NCBI GenBank assembly: GCA_022419385.1
Contig: JAJUBI010000005.1
Coordinates: forward strand, 1,736,001-1,800,000
Source of the DNA: Paraconiothyrium sp. Pb-2020
Taxonomy: Eukaryota; Ascomycota; Dothideomycetes; Pleosporales; Didymosphaeriaceae
DNA length: 64,000 nucleotides
Direction: 5' to 3'
The notes under the pieces are model-generated. The model worked only from the letters and a program-made list of their open reading frames with translations, made no database searches and was not told the origin of the DNA. Made by a program: the position numbers and the translations under genes. Shown piece after piece: positions 1 to 11,600 of the stretch; the first letter of the stretch is position 1; every line of letters begins with the position of its first letter.

Positions 1-76
1 TCTCGGCGAGGTGCTCGTCGGCGGTGCGATGTCGTGGTGCTGGAGCTGTGCTTGGTGGGAGGAAGCTTGGATCCAT
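1..76 (-). CDS. Possible N-terminus of an unidentified protein, cut by the left edge
   Basis: On the minus strand an ATG at 76-74 opens a frame that stays open to the window edge. It gives about 25 residues beginning MDPSFLPPSTAPAP, a disordered proline/serine-rich start typical of fungal proteins. The piece is too short to identify a family. If real, the gene is transcribed leftwards, divergently from the LIM-binding gene across about 2.1 kb. It may equally be a chance frame. Confidence 0.3.
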   Translation of the reverse strand, partial: MDPSFLPPSTAPAPRHRTADEHLAE

Positions 77-2237
77 TGGCTGCACCTGCCTCGCACAGCT
101 GCATCATAGGTCTCTTGGCACCGTGCCGCTAACCTTCACCTGCTGGAGGCCGCGTCGAACTGCTCTGGGGCAGGGCACTCTGCAGCGACATGGGCTATGA
201 TCCGACACTGGCATCCCGATACAAGTGTATGATGCGCATTGGGCAGTGCATATGCAGCTATAATAATGATGTTCCTCGCAAATTAATCTAAGCTTCAGCA
301 ACACTGTACATGCTTTACATCCACGTTCATCGACTTGATTGATTTTCTAGCCTAGACCTTCTATGTACTGCTATGCATGGCTGCGCAAATCTATATGAGC
401 GCTCCAAAAAACTATTTGAAAAACTATGTATCAAAGGGTCTATCATCACAGTGGTCTCCATGCGCATTGTGCCAGGGCCTAATCATGCTGTTAGCGGCGT
501 CCTTGACACGAGACAGCAGTAAAGATGTTAAGTTGGGAGGGCTCAGACATCCAAGGAAGGTTATGCGCTCATCGACTATCGGTTGATGGGTTCAAGTGAT
601 AGCTAGCGTGGAAACTGCGAATGTGGAACAGTTTTCATCATAGCCAGGGAAGGAGGAATAGAAAAAGGAAACTGACCCTGATGGCAAGAGACTGCTCTGG
701 CTACAACGGTCACGACCATTGGCCTCTGCGCAGACGCATCAACAGCCAAACAAACCCTTGGTACTGTCACCTCCAACTGGGCTACATCTTGCCCCAGCCA
801 GCTTTGTATACGATAGGGCAGCCAGAGCGGGCGCTGTATTGCGACTACGTTGTGAGAGCACTCATACGTGCAATAAGCCTATCGAGCAGTCAGCTACGTC
901 TCCAACGAGTGTGTTGGGGTTGCTCGGAGTGAATTGGAGATCAGGCGAAAGTACTGGCAAGTAGCAGGCACCCTGCGAGAGGCGCCCGGAACAGCATAGA
1001 TTTCTTCAAGGTCGATTCTGTTGGGAAAAGAAGAAGTTGAAAATTTCATCAGGAAATTGTGGAGGTGCAGGTGTTGGTTGTACGTACCAGGTGACATTCC
1101 GCTGTACGCAGCGTTGTCAGTGAGTAAAAATCACGGCCATGACCTGACACCTGAACGAGGGGGAGCAGATTCAGGCGATGGGTAGCAAGCCCAGGCGACG
1201 GGGGATGGTGGTGAAAATTACTTGAAGAAGAGTGTCGGTGCGAGGAAGAGAGAAGGCAGCGGAAGAAAACATTTGAAGCTCGCGGAAGGCGCGCCAAATC
1301 AACAGCTAAGCGCATCTGGGATAGCGCCCCACGCCACGTGACTGACCTTCATCACCGGAACAGTCCGTTGAGCCGCCCAGGGGCTCCGAATGCTGTAGCA
1401 AAGGCTGCATATTCCGCGCAGGTATATACACCGTTACATGCAGCGCTGTCCAGCTTGTCTCTGAGGTTTTTATCGCGCAAGGTCGAGTCGCCAGCCGGGC
1501 AGTCTGAACGCGGTCACTCCACTGGTGGCTGGCCCCGAAGCAAGCCCGCACGGGATCTGCAGTCAGGCTGTTGCATCGCTCACTTCCCATCTCCCATCCC
1601 ATCGTCGACGACCGCACACGTTCCCCTGCCCGACAAGCGGCCACAGCAACACGCGCGCTCGCTCATGCAGTGCCGCCCTCGACGCGCCTGACAGAGTGCA
1701 CCGCCGCGCCATTGCAGCCTCTGCCTCTGCCTACCGCTCCCCTCACGTTTAACGCGGATGCGCGACGACAGCGCACGACACACCACAGCGCCCCCACCGG
1801 AATCGCTCCCAAACGGCCTCTCCCGCCCGTCTCCGTTGTGCGCGCCCCTATTGCGCGACTGAGCAGCTGCAAATCTCGCAGTCGCATATCAGCCCCGGCA
1901 TCTGCCGGCCATCGGCAGCAGTGTACGTCGCGCCGATCGCGACATCTACACCCGGACGACCCCTCTGCCACCTTCGCGTTCGGTCAATTTGGGTCTTGAT
2001 CCGGCGTTCGTGGCTTTTTCGAAATCGACAGACCGCTTTGATACAATCGGCGGCCTCTCGGACTCGTCCTCTTGAGGACTATACGCATAGCGGGCGACAC
2101 CGTGCAACTCAACTACCCAACCCCGCGTTTGAAAGTCCGACCGGATACCGCTCCAATCCAGTTGTCGAGTGTGTGGGCTTTTGCACTCGTCACTGAAAGA
2201 TTGCGCGAGATCGACAGTAGCAAGAGACGCGTTCAAG
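77..2237. other. Long non-coding stretch upstream of the LIM-binding gene
   Basis: No frame here reads like a protein; the open frames are short, overlapping and compositionally odd. From about 1560 to 2000 the plus strand is rich in C and CT runs, as in fungal promoters and 5' leaders. The probable content is the promoter plus a long leader of the gene starting at 2238, with an upstream divergent promoter near 80-300. No RNA gene or repeat was recognised. Confidence 0.5.
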
Positions 2238-4736
2238 ATGATGCAGGGTCCTTTCCCACCTCAACCCGGCATGCAAATGCAACAGGGTCACCTTATGGGG
2301 GCTCCTGGGCCAGGCCATCCCATGCAGCAAGGCATGATGCATCAGGGCGTATCTGGCCCGGCTGGCCATGTCAGTCAGGCCGGCCCTATGATGGGCATGC
2401 AGTCGGGCGCCCCCAATGCGCATGCACTCTCGCATCTACAGCCCCAACAGGCGCATATGTTTCAGCAGCAGCAGCAACAACAGCAGCAACAGCAGCATCC
2501 TGGAATGAGTAAGTGTTCGCCAGTCTCCGGTCATCCTCGTTGTCATGCTGACTTTACCAGTGAACCCGCAAATGAACCCAGCGCTCGTGGCGCAACACAA
2601 CGCACAGCGAGCAGCTATGTTGCAGCGGCAACACCAACAGGCGATGCTCCAGAATCACCAAAACGGGATGGGTATGGGCTTTCCCCAGCAAATGACCCCG
2701 CAGGCAATGGCCGCGATGGCAGGCAACATGGGAGCGGGAGGACCTATAGTCAATCTACCGCCGCATCTTCGTCAACAGTTTCAACAACAGCAGGCCATGT
2801 CTCAGCAAGCAGCACAGCAACATGCAACTAGCAATCCGCAGCAAGCTGCTGCAATAGCTCAAGCACACGCAGCGCAAATAAACCAACAGGCTGCTCAGGC
2901 CCAGGCCCAAGCCGCTGCACAGGCTCATCAAGCGCAGCAGCAACAAATGCAACAAGCACAACAACAACAACAAGCCATAGCTATGCAACACGCTCAGTCG
3001 CAACAAAGTAACCACAGCCAGTCCGGTTCCCAGGCCGGACCACCCACGTCGCAAGGTCCGCAGCAAGGACCGTTGCGCCCACCATCAGCAATGAGCCACC
3101 AGGGACAAGCATCCCCTGCTCCACAACCCACACCGCAGCAGCAACCTCAGCCGGCGCCGCAGCCACGCCAACATACTCCCGCACCGAACCAGACCCCCAA
3201 CATGCCGAACCAACCTAACCCGCAGCAACCAACTCCGTCTCAAATACAGCAGCGACAACAGGCTCAAGGTATGCAGCAAGCAGGCATGCAACAAGCACAA
3301 GTCAATCCCGCAGCCGCGCAGGCGCAAGCTAATGTCGCTCGGATGGCTATGATGAGACAGTCTCAGAACCAGCAGAATCAGAATCAGAATAATCAGCCTG
3401 GGCCAGGTATATTGAAACTCATGAATTTTGCCAATGAGCTGGGGAAATACAATGTAAGTCATATTACTGATACTAACAACGCGCTCGCATTGACTGTTTC
3501 AGGCTTCTCGCGCAGACCAACTGAACCAACTCTCGACCTGGCAGACTTTCGTAGGAAAATTCTTTTCGGAGACCGGAGCTTTCCTTCATGTTGCCTATCA
3601 CAAAGGCAACGACCGGACGAAAATGTTTGAGGTTGTCTACGCAGCACTGCCTCGCTATTTCCTGTCACAATTAAGTACCGATGTCGAGAATCTGCAAGTA
3701 ACAATCGACGGTGCCATCGAGCAAAACATTGGGACCGAAACCAAGGTCGAATGCGATCGAGCGAAGTTCATCTACACATAAAAAAACCAATGTCAGGCAA
3801 GTAATGGATTTTCTGTTTCAGAGCGTCGCTAATCGGTGCTAGGTCATTTGTCACGGCAGACTTACAGCTTTCTGGACCGGTGGCAACAACAAGATGGAAT
3901 GGTTGCAGTTCGAAATGCAAGGGCATCAACAAATGATTCCTCGCGAGCTGTTGGAGACACTTTTCCAACAAGAAGAGATCAATCCTTTGAACGCCCAGCA
4001 ATCACCACGAATGAGCAAGAAGAACCAGAAGAACGCACAACAGCGCCAACCGCAGGAGGCCACGATGCCAATATCAAAGCTCCCTACTGCGGGTATGACC
4101 GATTGGGGTTTACCGCCCGGACTATTCCACTATCTTGAGGTAGGCTTGGAACACCGACCGTCATCGAAACGAATCATGACTAAGGCGAGTTAGATCTATG
4201 AAACCATGAACAACATGACAAGCTTGATGACCCACTACCACGAAAATCCCAACCTTACACCTGCTGCTGCCATGGAGAATTGGACTCGCGAGATGTCTGC
4301 TGGAAATCCCATGGCGCAACCCAACGCTGCACGAATGCAGGGCGTAATGCCTCCAGGCCAGGGAATGCAACAACCACCGCAAGGTATGCCTGCAGGTTCA
4401 CGGACGCCTTCTAGCATGGGTCAGCCGGGTTTACCACCAAACCAGTTTATGTCACCGGCGATGCCAAACGGCCTTCTTCCAAACGGTCACATGAGTTCAC
4501 CTAGTCTCATGCAGCAGAATCACACTCCATCGCCCGCATCACATGCCATGGCCCACCAGCAAAGCCAGAGCTCGAATACAGCCAGCGTCAACACCTCCCC
4601 AAACGTCAACAACAAGCGACGGCGAAGTACAGCAAAAATAGACATTGACGACGGCGGTGGCGACGCAAACGGCGCCCAGAAGGTCAAGCCGAGTCCCAGA
4701 ATAGGAGGTAACAAGAGAGTGAAGGGCAGCAACTAG
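2238..4736 (+). CDS. ptaB: LIM-domain-binding transcriptional co-regulator (PtaB/Ldb1/SEUSS type), with an in-frame stop
   Basis: Nuclear adaptor of the Ldb1/SEUSS family; in fungi PtaB/Mfg1 partners Flo8/Som1-type factors to control adhesion, biofilm and development. Proposed exons are 2238-2508, 2561-3453, 3503-3796, 3843-4139 and 4194-4736, 765 codons. The first 380 or so residues are Q/M/P-rich, including an 11-glutamine run. The LIM-binding region follows in exons 3-4 (AFLHVAYHKGND, ALPRYFLSQLSTDVENLQV, VICHGRLTAFWTGGNN). A low-complexity tail ends in a basic NNKRRRS motif. Two oddities: exon 3 contains an in-frame TAA at 3779-3781 inside the conserved domain, and the intron after it fits only as GC-AG (CAG|GCAAGT, 3797-3842). 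With the TAA read as one residue, all five exons join in frame and the domain continues. Family call is firm; whether the gene is intact is not. Confidence 0.85.
2463..2495 (+). repeat. CAG/CAA tract encoding 11 glutamines
   Basis: Eleven consecutive mixed CAG and CAA codons at the end of exon 1 of the LIM-binding gene. The mixture of codons makes length changes less likely than in a pure repeat. Polyglutamine is typical of fungal transcription co-regulators. Confidence 0.9.
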
Positions 4737-7288
4737 CCTCGCGGTCTTCCGTTCCTTATCTTGTCGGTTCGATGCTGCATTTCTCCCTGTATAGCGTGGC
4801 GTTGCGTTGCGTTCCTCCAGTTCATTTCCCACATTCGTGTCTAACCGCTGTCTTCTTTGCGTTCCTCTGGTGTTATATTGTCATTACGCTTGCTCGCTTG
4901 CTCGCTTGCGTGCTTGGGCGGTACAATTGCTATTCCCCAGACTCGTGTCTTGTTTCATCGATCTGGCGTACAGGCATTATGCAAATTTCCCAATCTCTTA
5001 CATGGTTGTACTTCGGACTCCGGTTGAGTTTGATACCTAATTTTCTTGTATATTACGGTGGGGTTTGAGAAGATGCTTTTACAGAGTGAGCGCAAGAGAG
5101 CGGAACAAAATTTTCAGAATGTTCCTGGTGTTCTCCTAAGCTTTGTATGGAAGATTGGGTGTGCATTCGCGCCTGGAGATGCGCGAGATTCAAGCTATAC
5201 GGAATAAAGACGATATGACTTCATTTTCCTGCTCCGTCTAATATTGCCTGGCCCTCGCCTTTCCGAATGATAGAGAAACACTATCAGGTCACATCTTGAC
5301 GCGCAGGATTTTCTGATCCCCGATGGGCCTTTCAAGGGACACTAGAGTCGATCTCTTGTTTAGTTGTGTACATTGGTCATCCCCTATCCGGAACAGCTTT
5401 GGAAATTCAGTATACTCCAGACTGACCCAACCACAATGTTGGATGATCGATTTATAGAAGCAGTGGCATGAAGGAAGCTTCGTAGGGCCCTTCCGTCGTC
5501 CGGAAGATCGACCCCACGTTGCTCAGTCGGTTTTGAGTCCAATGTTTATATAGCTCTTCGGAGGGATTGGTACGCTGTGTCTTTCCCCAGTGTGAGCCAT
5601 GCAGTAACGAACCCTTTTAACTGGTGTCTGGGTCTACTATCACGAGTAGAGAATATCGCACATTGTATATAAAGGATATTTGACTGTGCACAGCGGAGTT
5701 GAAGAGGTTATCGCCTTCACTTAACGCGTACCTTCCTTCACTAGGCCGCCTAGCAACAGACGTAGACAAAACGAGCTTCACCCAGCAACTAGCTAGGGGC
5801 GGGATAGATCCAAAGCGTTTGGCCGTCCGACTCTTTCCCCTCAACAACACAGTCTAACTTGCTCACGGGGAGCAAGTAGATACGCAACCACACTGCCCTC
5901 GCCCGCGAGAAGAGCGTACGCTTATCAAGATGAACGTCCAGCAACACCAACAGAGGTATGTACAACATATGATGTGGTCTGCCAGGTGCTTCCCCTGCAC
6001 AATTACCTTGAGCATTGCTTTTTTGGGCGTTACTGTCTTTAGGTGTTGCTTTCTCATCTTTGAACGGGTGGGAGATTCGATATCTGGTGAGTGATGGGAA
6101 GATGCGGTAGGGAAAGTGGTCTTGTGAAAGTATGCGTAAGGCAAAGTGCGAAATGGTCCACGAGGCGGTACCTACGATGCAAGCTTTATGCCCGAGAAAG
6201 AACGGCCCGGTACGAAGACGAGTCAAACACTGGGACACACGAATATCTAGCACTGCAAATGCAGGCCAGTGGTTGAAGAGATGGGTTGCGCAAAGGTCAC
6301 GCCACCAGCATTGCGTTGGACCTATATTGTGAAGAAGAGATGGGCTGGGGCGTTGATAAGCTGGATAAAATCTTGGCAAAGCTGTTCAACATGCGAAGGC
6401 CGTGCCGTAACGAGTCGGCAGTTCGTTTTCCAAACCACCTTGACACCTAAAGAACCCAGCTCCGACCTCTCGTTATTCGACCTACCAGTTCTTCGGACAC
6501 TTCGGCAAGTATACTCTCCCTTACGAAGATCCGTCCATGCAGAAACACTTGAAACCCACCGACAAGTATGCTCGCTGATTCCGGGCTTCGGTACTTCAAG
6601 ACATATTAAAGGCGCCGACCCTTTGCACACTTTTGGCTGCACCAAGTCTCAGGTCAATTCTCGTGTCATTCTACACAAACAGCCGCACCACATTACAGCT
6701 CCATACAGTACAATACGCATGTCTACTTCGGCTTCGCAACACAAGGTCGGCTTAACGGTTTCTACAATCCGTTGTGTAAAACAACTGCACAGCATCGCCA
6801 CCGAGAATTTCTTCCCACAATGCTAAGTCTTCCCCCCGCACTGGTTTGCGGAGGATGTCGTATCGAGATATACCACGGCACAGCCTAGCGCCCAAGCCGC
6901 TCCGACCTCGTGTTCCAAGGATAGCCTTGGAATATACCTTTTGTCAAGGCTCATGGCAGAAGCCACTTCCCGCCATCGTATCATAGCGGCACAACATGCC
7001 CCCATGTTGGACCAATTTCGGAACAAGGGTCAAATTTATTTTGGAAGTGGTATGGCACGATAGCGTTCCATTCTACCCTGGGAGATGTGTTGCTCAGGAC
7101 TTGGACTGGGTCCATGACAGATGCAAAATCTCGCTCGTGCCGAGAACATGTTCACATGACGTAGCCCAATGAGTATACTCCAACTATAGTATGCCAGAGC
7201 GAGGCTATCCGCGATTAGAAAGTTGGCTCACAGAACAGAGGGTAGCGATCGACAAGCAGGGCTAACACTTTATTTGATCTTGAATCTA
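4737..7288. other. Intergenic stretch without a recognisable gene
   Basis: The first few hundred bases are probably the 3' UTR of the LIM-binding gene. A 196-codon minus-strand frame (5789-6379) and a 185-codon plus-strand frame (6269-6826) overlap here. Neither has family motifs, and neither could be extended with convincing introns. A degraded 8-bp direct repeat lies at 4888-4919. I see no RNA gene. Confidence 0.5.
4888..4919 (+). repeat. Short degenerate tandem repeat, about four 8-bp units
   Basis: GCTTGCTC occurs twice in tandem, followed by GCTTGCGT and GCTTGGGC. It lies in the probable 3' UTR region of the LIM-binding gene. It is a local microsatellite with no evident function. Confidence 0.7.
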
Positions 7289-7676
7289 ATGCCGTCCAGT
7301 CCGCCCGGTTTAGTGAGCTGCGCCCCGCCCATGCGTGTCTCGTTCGCGTCGTCGGTGACGACCGAACACAAAAATAGGGTCTTCGCGGGACTGGAGGCGC
7401 GCAGGGGGTACTCCTTGGTCAGCCGCTGGGCAGCCGGCCAGGTGACAGTGGCCCCTGGCGCCAAAACGTTCGTCCTAGTATCAAAAGGCATCCACGGCCG
7501 GTCGGAGGACGAGTGGGCAACTTGTGTGTTGCGCATACGGTACGCCGATGGGTAAGAGTGTAAACTCTAGCAGTTTTCAGGCATTACTGACGACTTGTAG
7601 CACCGAAGAGGTTTACGGGTCCGTCCACTCCGGTGGAAGTGGACGGGAGACTCTCGTTTTGACCGGACAGGGTTAG
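7289..7676 (+). CDS. Hypothetical small two-exon protein (112 aa)
   Basis: An ATG at 7289 opens a frame ending at a clean donor (GG|GTAAGA); the intron is 7552-7600 with a CTGAC branch site and TAG acceptor, and the second exon runs 7601-7676. The splice is phase-consistent and extends the protein past the first-frame stop. The predicted 112-residue protein alternates hydrophobic and polar residues, suggesting a beta-sandwich: YSLVSRWAAGQVTVAPGAKT, then a central TCVLRIRYADG strand and a C-terminal RETLVLTG strand. No signal peptide or TM segment is visible and I do not recognise a family. The frame is open 66 bp further upstream, but without another ATG. Support comes only from the clean intron and the composition. 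Confidence 0.5.
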
Positions 7677-7889
7677 TAAATCCTAGCCCCTCCTATCCAG
7701 CTAGCAGAGGAGCACATGCTTTGAAGGAGTGGGTTCTTGCACGATTTGGACGCCTTGTTCACATAGACATAGACACAGCCACTGTGCGGGAGGTGACACC
7801 GGGGCTTGGTAACCAGGTGCGTGTGACAATCCTTGCGTCTCATCAAGCAACGTCGGTGGGGATATTGACTCAGAAGTCCCATTCTCTTT

Positions 7890-8414
7890 CTAATTGTTTG
7901 TGGTGTACTGATTCGTCACAGGTTGATATTTTCTTGCTGGCTTCCGACCCGCCGCGTCCGCCGCCTCCTCCGGTGCCGCCGGGTTCCCATGCAGGTGTGC
8001 AGGCGAGAGGCGCTCCCGCCCCGCCCTATTTGCCTCCAGCGAAGTAGAAGTATGTGTCCACATCCCATCCCACGCTCCCCACATCCACTGCCTCAACGTC
8101 TTGAACGGTTGCTCGCCGGGCCTTGGATTCATGGGGTCTTTTGCGAAGTCGTGGAAGAGGACACCATAGACGACGACGAAGCCGATGAGGTTCCACTGCA
8201 CGATCTTGGTCCAGCGCTGCCACTGCGGTTTGATGGACTTGAGACGCAGGCGGCGCTTGAACTTGCGCTCGAAGCGGAACTGCTGCTTCTCGGTGAGCTC
8301 CTTGAGATTGGGCGGCCAGTGCTTCTTTGCTTTGTAGCGATTCAGCGCGAAGTTGAAGGGGGGCAGGTCCGATTTCGGGGCTCGTCCGAGCAGACGCGCA
8401 AGCAGCTGTAGCAT
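7890..8414 (-). CDS. Conserved fungal single-pass membrane protein, probably mitochondrial
   Basis: Intronless, 174 residues. The N-terminal half is strongly basic and aromatic (NRYKAKKHWPPNLKELTEKQ, then FERKFKRRLRLKSIKPQWQR). One hydrophobic segment follows at about 76-92 (VQWNLIGFVVVYGVLF), then WMWGAWDGMW and a polar alanine/arginine-rich tail. The arginine-rich, acid-poor start and single TM segment resemble small inner-membrane or ribosome-associated mitochondrial proteins of fungi, but I cannot name a family. It is divergent from the LeuRS gene, the two starts lying about 260 bp apart. Confidence 0.75.
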   Translation of the reverse strand: MLQLLARLLGRAPKSDLPPFNFALNRYKAKKHWPPNLKELTEKQQFRFERKFKRRLRLKSIKPQWQRWTKIVQWNLIGFVVVYGVLFHDFAKDPMNPRPGEQPFKTLRQWMWGAWDGMWTHTSTSLEANRAGRERLSPAHLHGNPAAPEEAADAAGRKPARKYQPVTNQYTTNN

Positions 8415-8677
8415 AGTCGTCGAGGGAACGCGGATGCGTCGAAGGTCGCGTGTTGGTGGTGCTTGAGAAAGTTTACTGACGTTCGTTTCCTAGGCTCGCA
8501 CCCCGGTCGGCGCACGGTCCTCCCGGCGCCACACTGAGACATCGACCGCCTTCCCTACGGCACTTTTTCGACCGACACGCTCTGACTCGACCCCGCGACC
8601 CCACCACCGCCTTGCGACAACCACTTTTTCCTTCGACCGCGCCCACGCTCTTTTCCTACACTTCCGACCCATACAAC

Positions 8678-11600
8678 ATGGCTGAAGCGGCAGCCCCAAA
8701 AGAGATACCCAACAGCGCTGTGGAAGCTACGCTCAGCGCCCTGGACCCCGAACACAGTAGTGCAAACACTCTCAAAATCGAAAACACTGAGAAGCGCGAC
8801 GCATTGATCAAGGAAGAGAAGAAATACCAACAACAATGGGCCGACTCGCACGTCTTCGAGCCCGAGGCGCCCTCCATAGACGAGGAGCCCTTCGACACAA
8901 CCACACCTGACCAGCTGCACGAGAAGTATCCTAAATGGCTCGGCAACTTCGCGTTCCCCTACATGAATGGCACTCTCCACGCCGGCCACGGGTTTACCGC
9001 CTCCAAGATTGAATTCACCGCAGGTTTCTCGCGAATGCAAGGCAAACGAACCCTCTGGCCCCTCGGCTACCATCTCACTGGTATGCCCATTAAAGCATGC
9101 TCCGACAAGCTCGTCCGCGAAGTTGAGATGTTCGGCCAGAATTTCGAGCGTTGCCCCGTAGATGACATTGTCGAAGAAGGCCCTACCGATGGCGCCGTTC
9201 CTCCCGCACCCACACAGTCCGAGACACGCACCGACCTCTCGAAGTTTTCCGCGAAGAAGGGCAAGGCTGCTAGCAAGACGGTCAAGGCGAAATACCAGTT
9301 CCAGATCATGCTCGCTCAAGGCATACCACTGGAGGAGATCCACAAGTTCGCAGACCCGTATCACTGGATCGAATACTTTCCCCCACTCGCGAAGCGCGAC
9401 CTGATCTCGTTTGGAGCCCGCATGGACTGGAGGCGCCAATTTACCACGACTGACGCGAACGCATACTTTGACAGTTTCGTGCGATGGCAGATGCGCAAGC
9501 TTAAGGAGATGGGCAAGATCATATTCGCCAAGCGATACACCGTGTACTCGCCTAAGGACGGACAGGCCTGCCTGGATCACGACCGTGCTAGTGGAGAGGG
9601 TGTTACTGTGCAAGAATACACTGCGCTCAAGATGAAAGTGAAAGAGTGGTCCGAGATAGCCAAGAAGGAACTTGACGGAAAGCTGCCTGCCGATGCGAAT
9701 GTCTTCTTTATCCCTGCGACACTCCGACCCGAGACCATGTATGGCCAAACGTCGTGCTTCGTTGGCCCGACTCTCAAGTATGGCGTGTTCCAGGTTGGCT
9801 CGGAATACTTTGTTTGCTCACCACGCGCCGCCCGCAACATGGCTTATCAGGGCATCTTCCCAGAGTGGGGCGTCTTCCCACAAGTCGCGACTCTTCTCGG
9901 CAAGGAAGTTGTCGGCACAGTCGTCAACGCTCCTTTCTCCGTCCTCACCGAAGGCGTTCGAATTCTTCCCATGGAGACTGTCAAGGATACCAAGGGTACA
10001 GCGGTCGTGACATGCGTGCCTTCAGATTCACCCGACGATTATATCACCTCCCTTGACCTCGCGAAAAAGGCTGAATACTACGGCATCCAGAAAGAGTGGG
10101 TCCGCTTTGACGAGATCCTACCCATAATCTCCACACCCTCGTATGGAGATCTCACAGCCAAGCACCTTGTCGAAACGCTCAAAATTCAGTCACCGAAAGA
10201 CACGAAGAAGCTCGAAGAAGCGAAAGAGAAGGCATACAAGGAGGGCTTTTACAAAGGCACCATGATCTACGGGGACTTCAAAGGCCAGAAGGTCGAGGAC
10301 GCAAAGAACTTGGTCCGCAAACAGCTCATCGAGCAAGGCCTCGCATTCGCGTACGGAGAACCTGACGGCAAGGTCGTATCCCGCTCAGGAGACGAATGCA
10401 CGGCAGCCCTATTGGATCAGTGGTTCATGAACTATGGCACCACTGAGAACGGCGGAGACGGCGAGTGGGCCGCACAGGTCTTGCAACAGATTGAAGACAT
10501 GGAGCTTTATTACCCCGAGGCCAAGAATGCCTTTCAACAGGTCGTCAACTGGCTCGCCAACTGGGCATGCGCACGTTCTTACGGTCTTGGAACGAAACTG
10601 CCTTGGGATGAGTCCGTCATGGTCGAGTCTCTCAGTGACTCCACCATCTACCAATCATACTACACTTTCGCTCACCTGCTCCACAAAGATATGTTCGGAA
10701 AGCAGGTCGGTCCCCTTGGAATCAAGCCTGAGCAGATGACCGACGACGTTTGGGACTACGTTCTGGGCCGCCGTGCCCGAGGCGACCTCCCAGAGACAAG
10801 CATCCCGAAGAAGGACATCCAGACGCTGAGACGCCATTTCGATTACTGGTACCCTCTTGATATGCGTGGATCTGGCAAGGATCTTATTCAGAACCATTTG
10901 ACATTCAACCTCTACATACACACTGCTCTTTTCCCAAAGGAGTACCGACCTCGCTCTTTCCGCGTGAATGGCCACCTTATGCTCAACGGAGAGAAGATGA
11001 GCAAGTCGACTGGGAACTTCCTTACTATCCAGGGTGCCGTCGAGAAGTTCGGCGCTGATGCTACCCGCATCGCGCTTGCTGATGCTGGAGACGGTATAGA
11101 GGATGCTAACTTCGAGGAGGCGGTCGCGAATGCCAACATCTTGAAGCTGTTTGAACTCAGGAAATGGTGCGAGGAGATGGTCCGCGACGCTATTATCGTC
11201 GACGATGGCGGCAAGTACAGGGAGGCTATCAAGGAGCGCATCAAAAACATCGATGTGGTACAGCGCAAGTCCGGCAGTCCTCGCGTACTCCTAGACGAGC
11301 TCTTCGACAACGAGCTCAATTCCCTCGTCACCGAAGCTCGGAAACACTTCGAGACCACGATGTATAAGGCTGCCCTCAAAGCTGCCTACTACGACTTCAC
11401 TGCCGCACGCGACTTCTATCGCGAGGCCACCAAGGCGGCTGGATTCGGCATGCACGAAGACCTCGCCAAGCGCTACATCGAGCTACAAGCCCTCCTCATC
11501 ACGCCCTTCGCTCCCCACTGGGCTGAATATATCTGGCTCGAGGTCCTCAAGAAGCCCTCGACTATCCAAAACGCTCTATATCCAAAGGTACCAGCCACCG

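Noticed and set aside
5789..6379. 196-codon minus-strand frame in the 4.7-7.3 kb gap
   Set aside because: No recognisable motifs, overlapped by a plus-strand frame of similar length; not enough support for a gene.
8555..9748. 397-codon minus-strand frame opposite LeuRS
   Set aside because: Shadow of the strongly biased LeuRS coding strand; no family motifs, and LeuRS itself is unmistakable.
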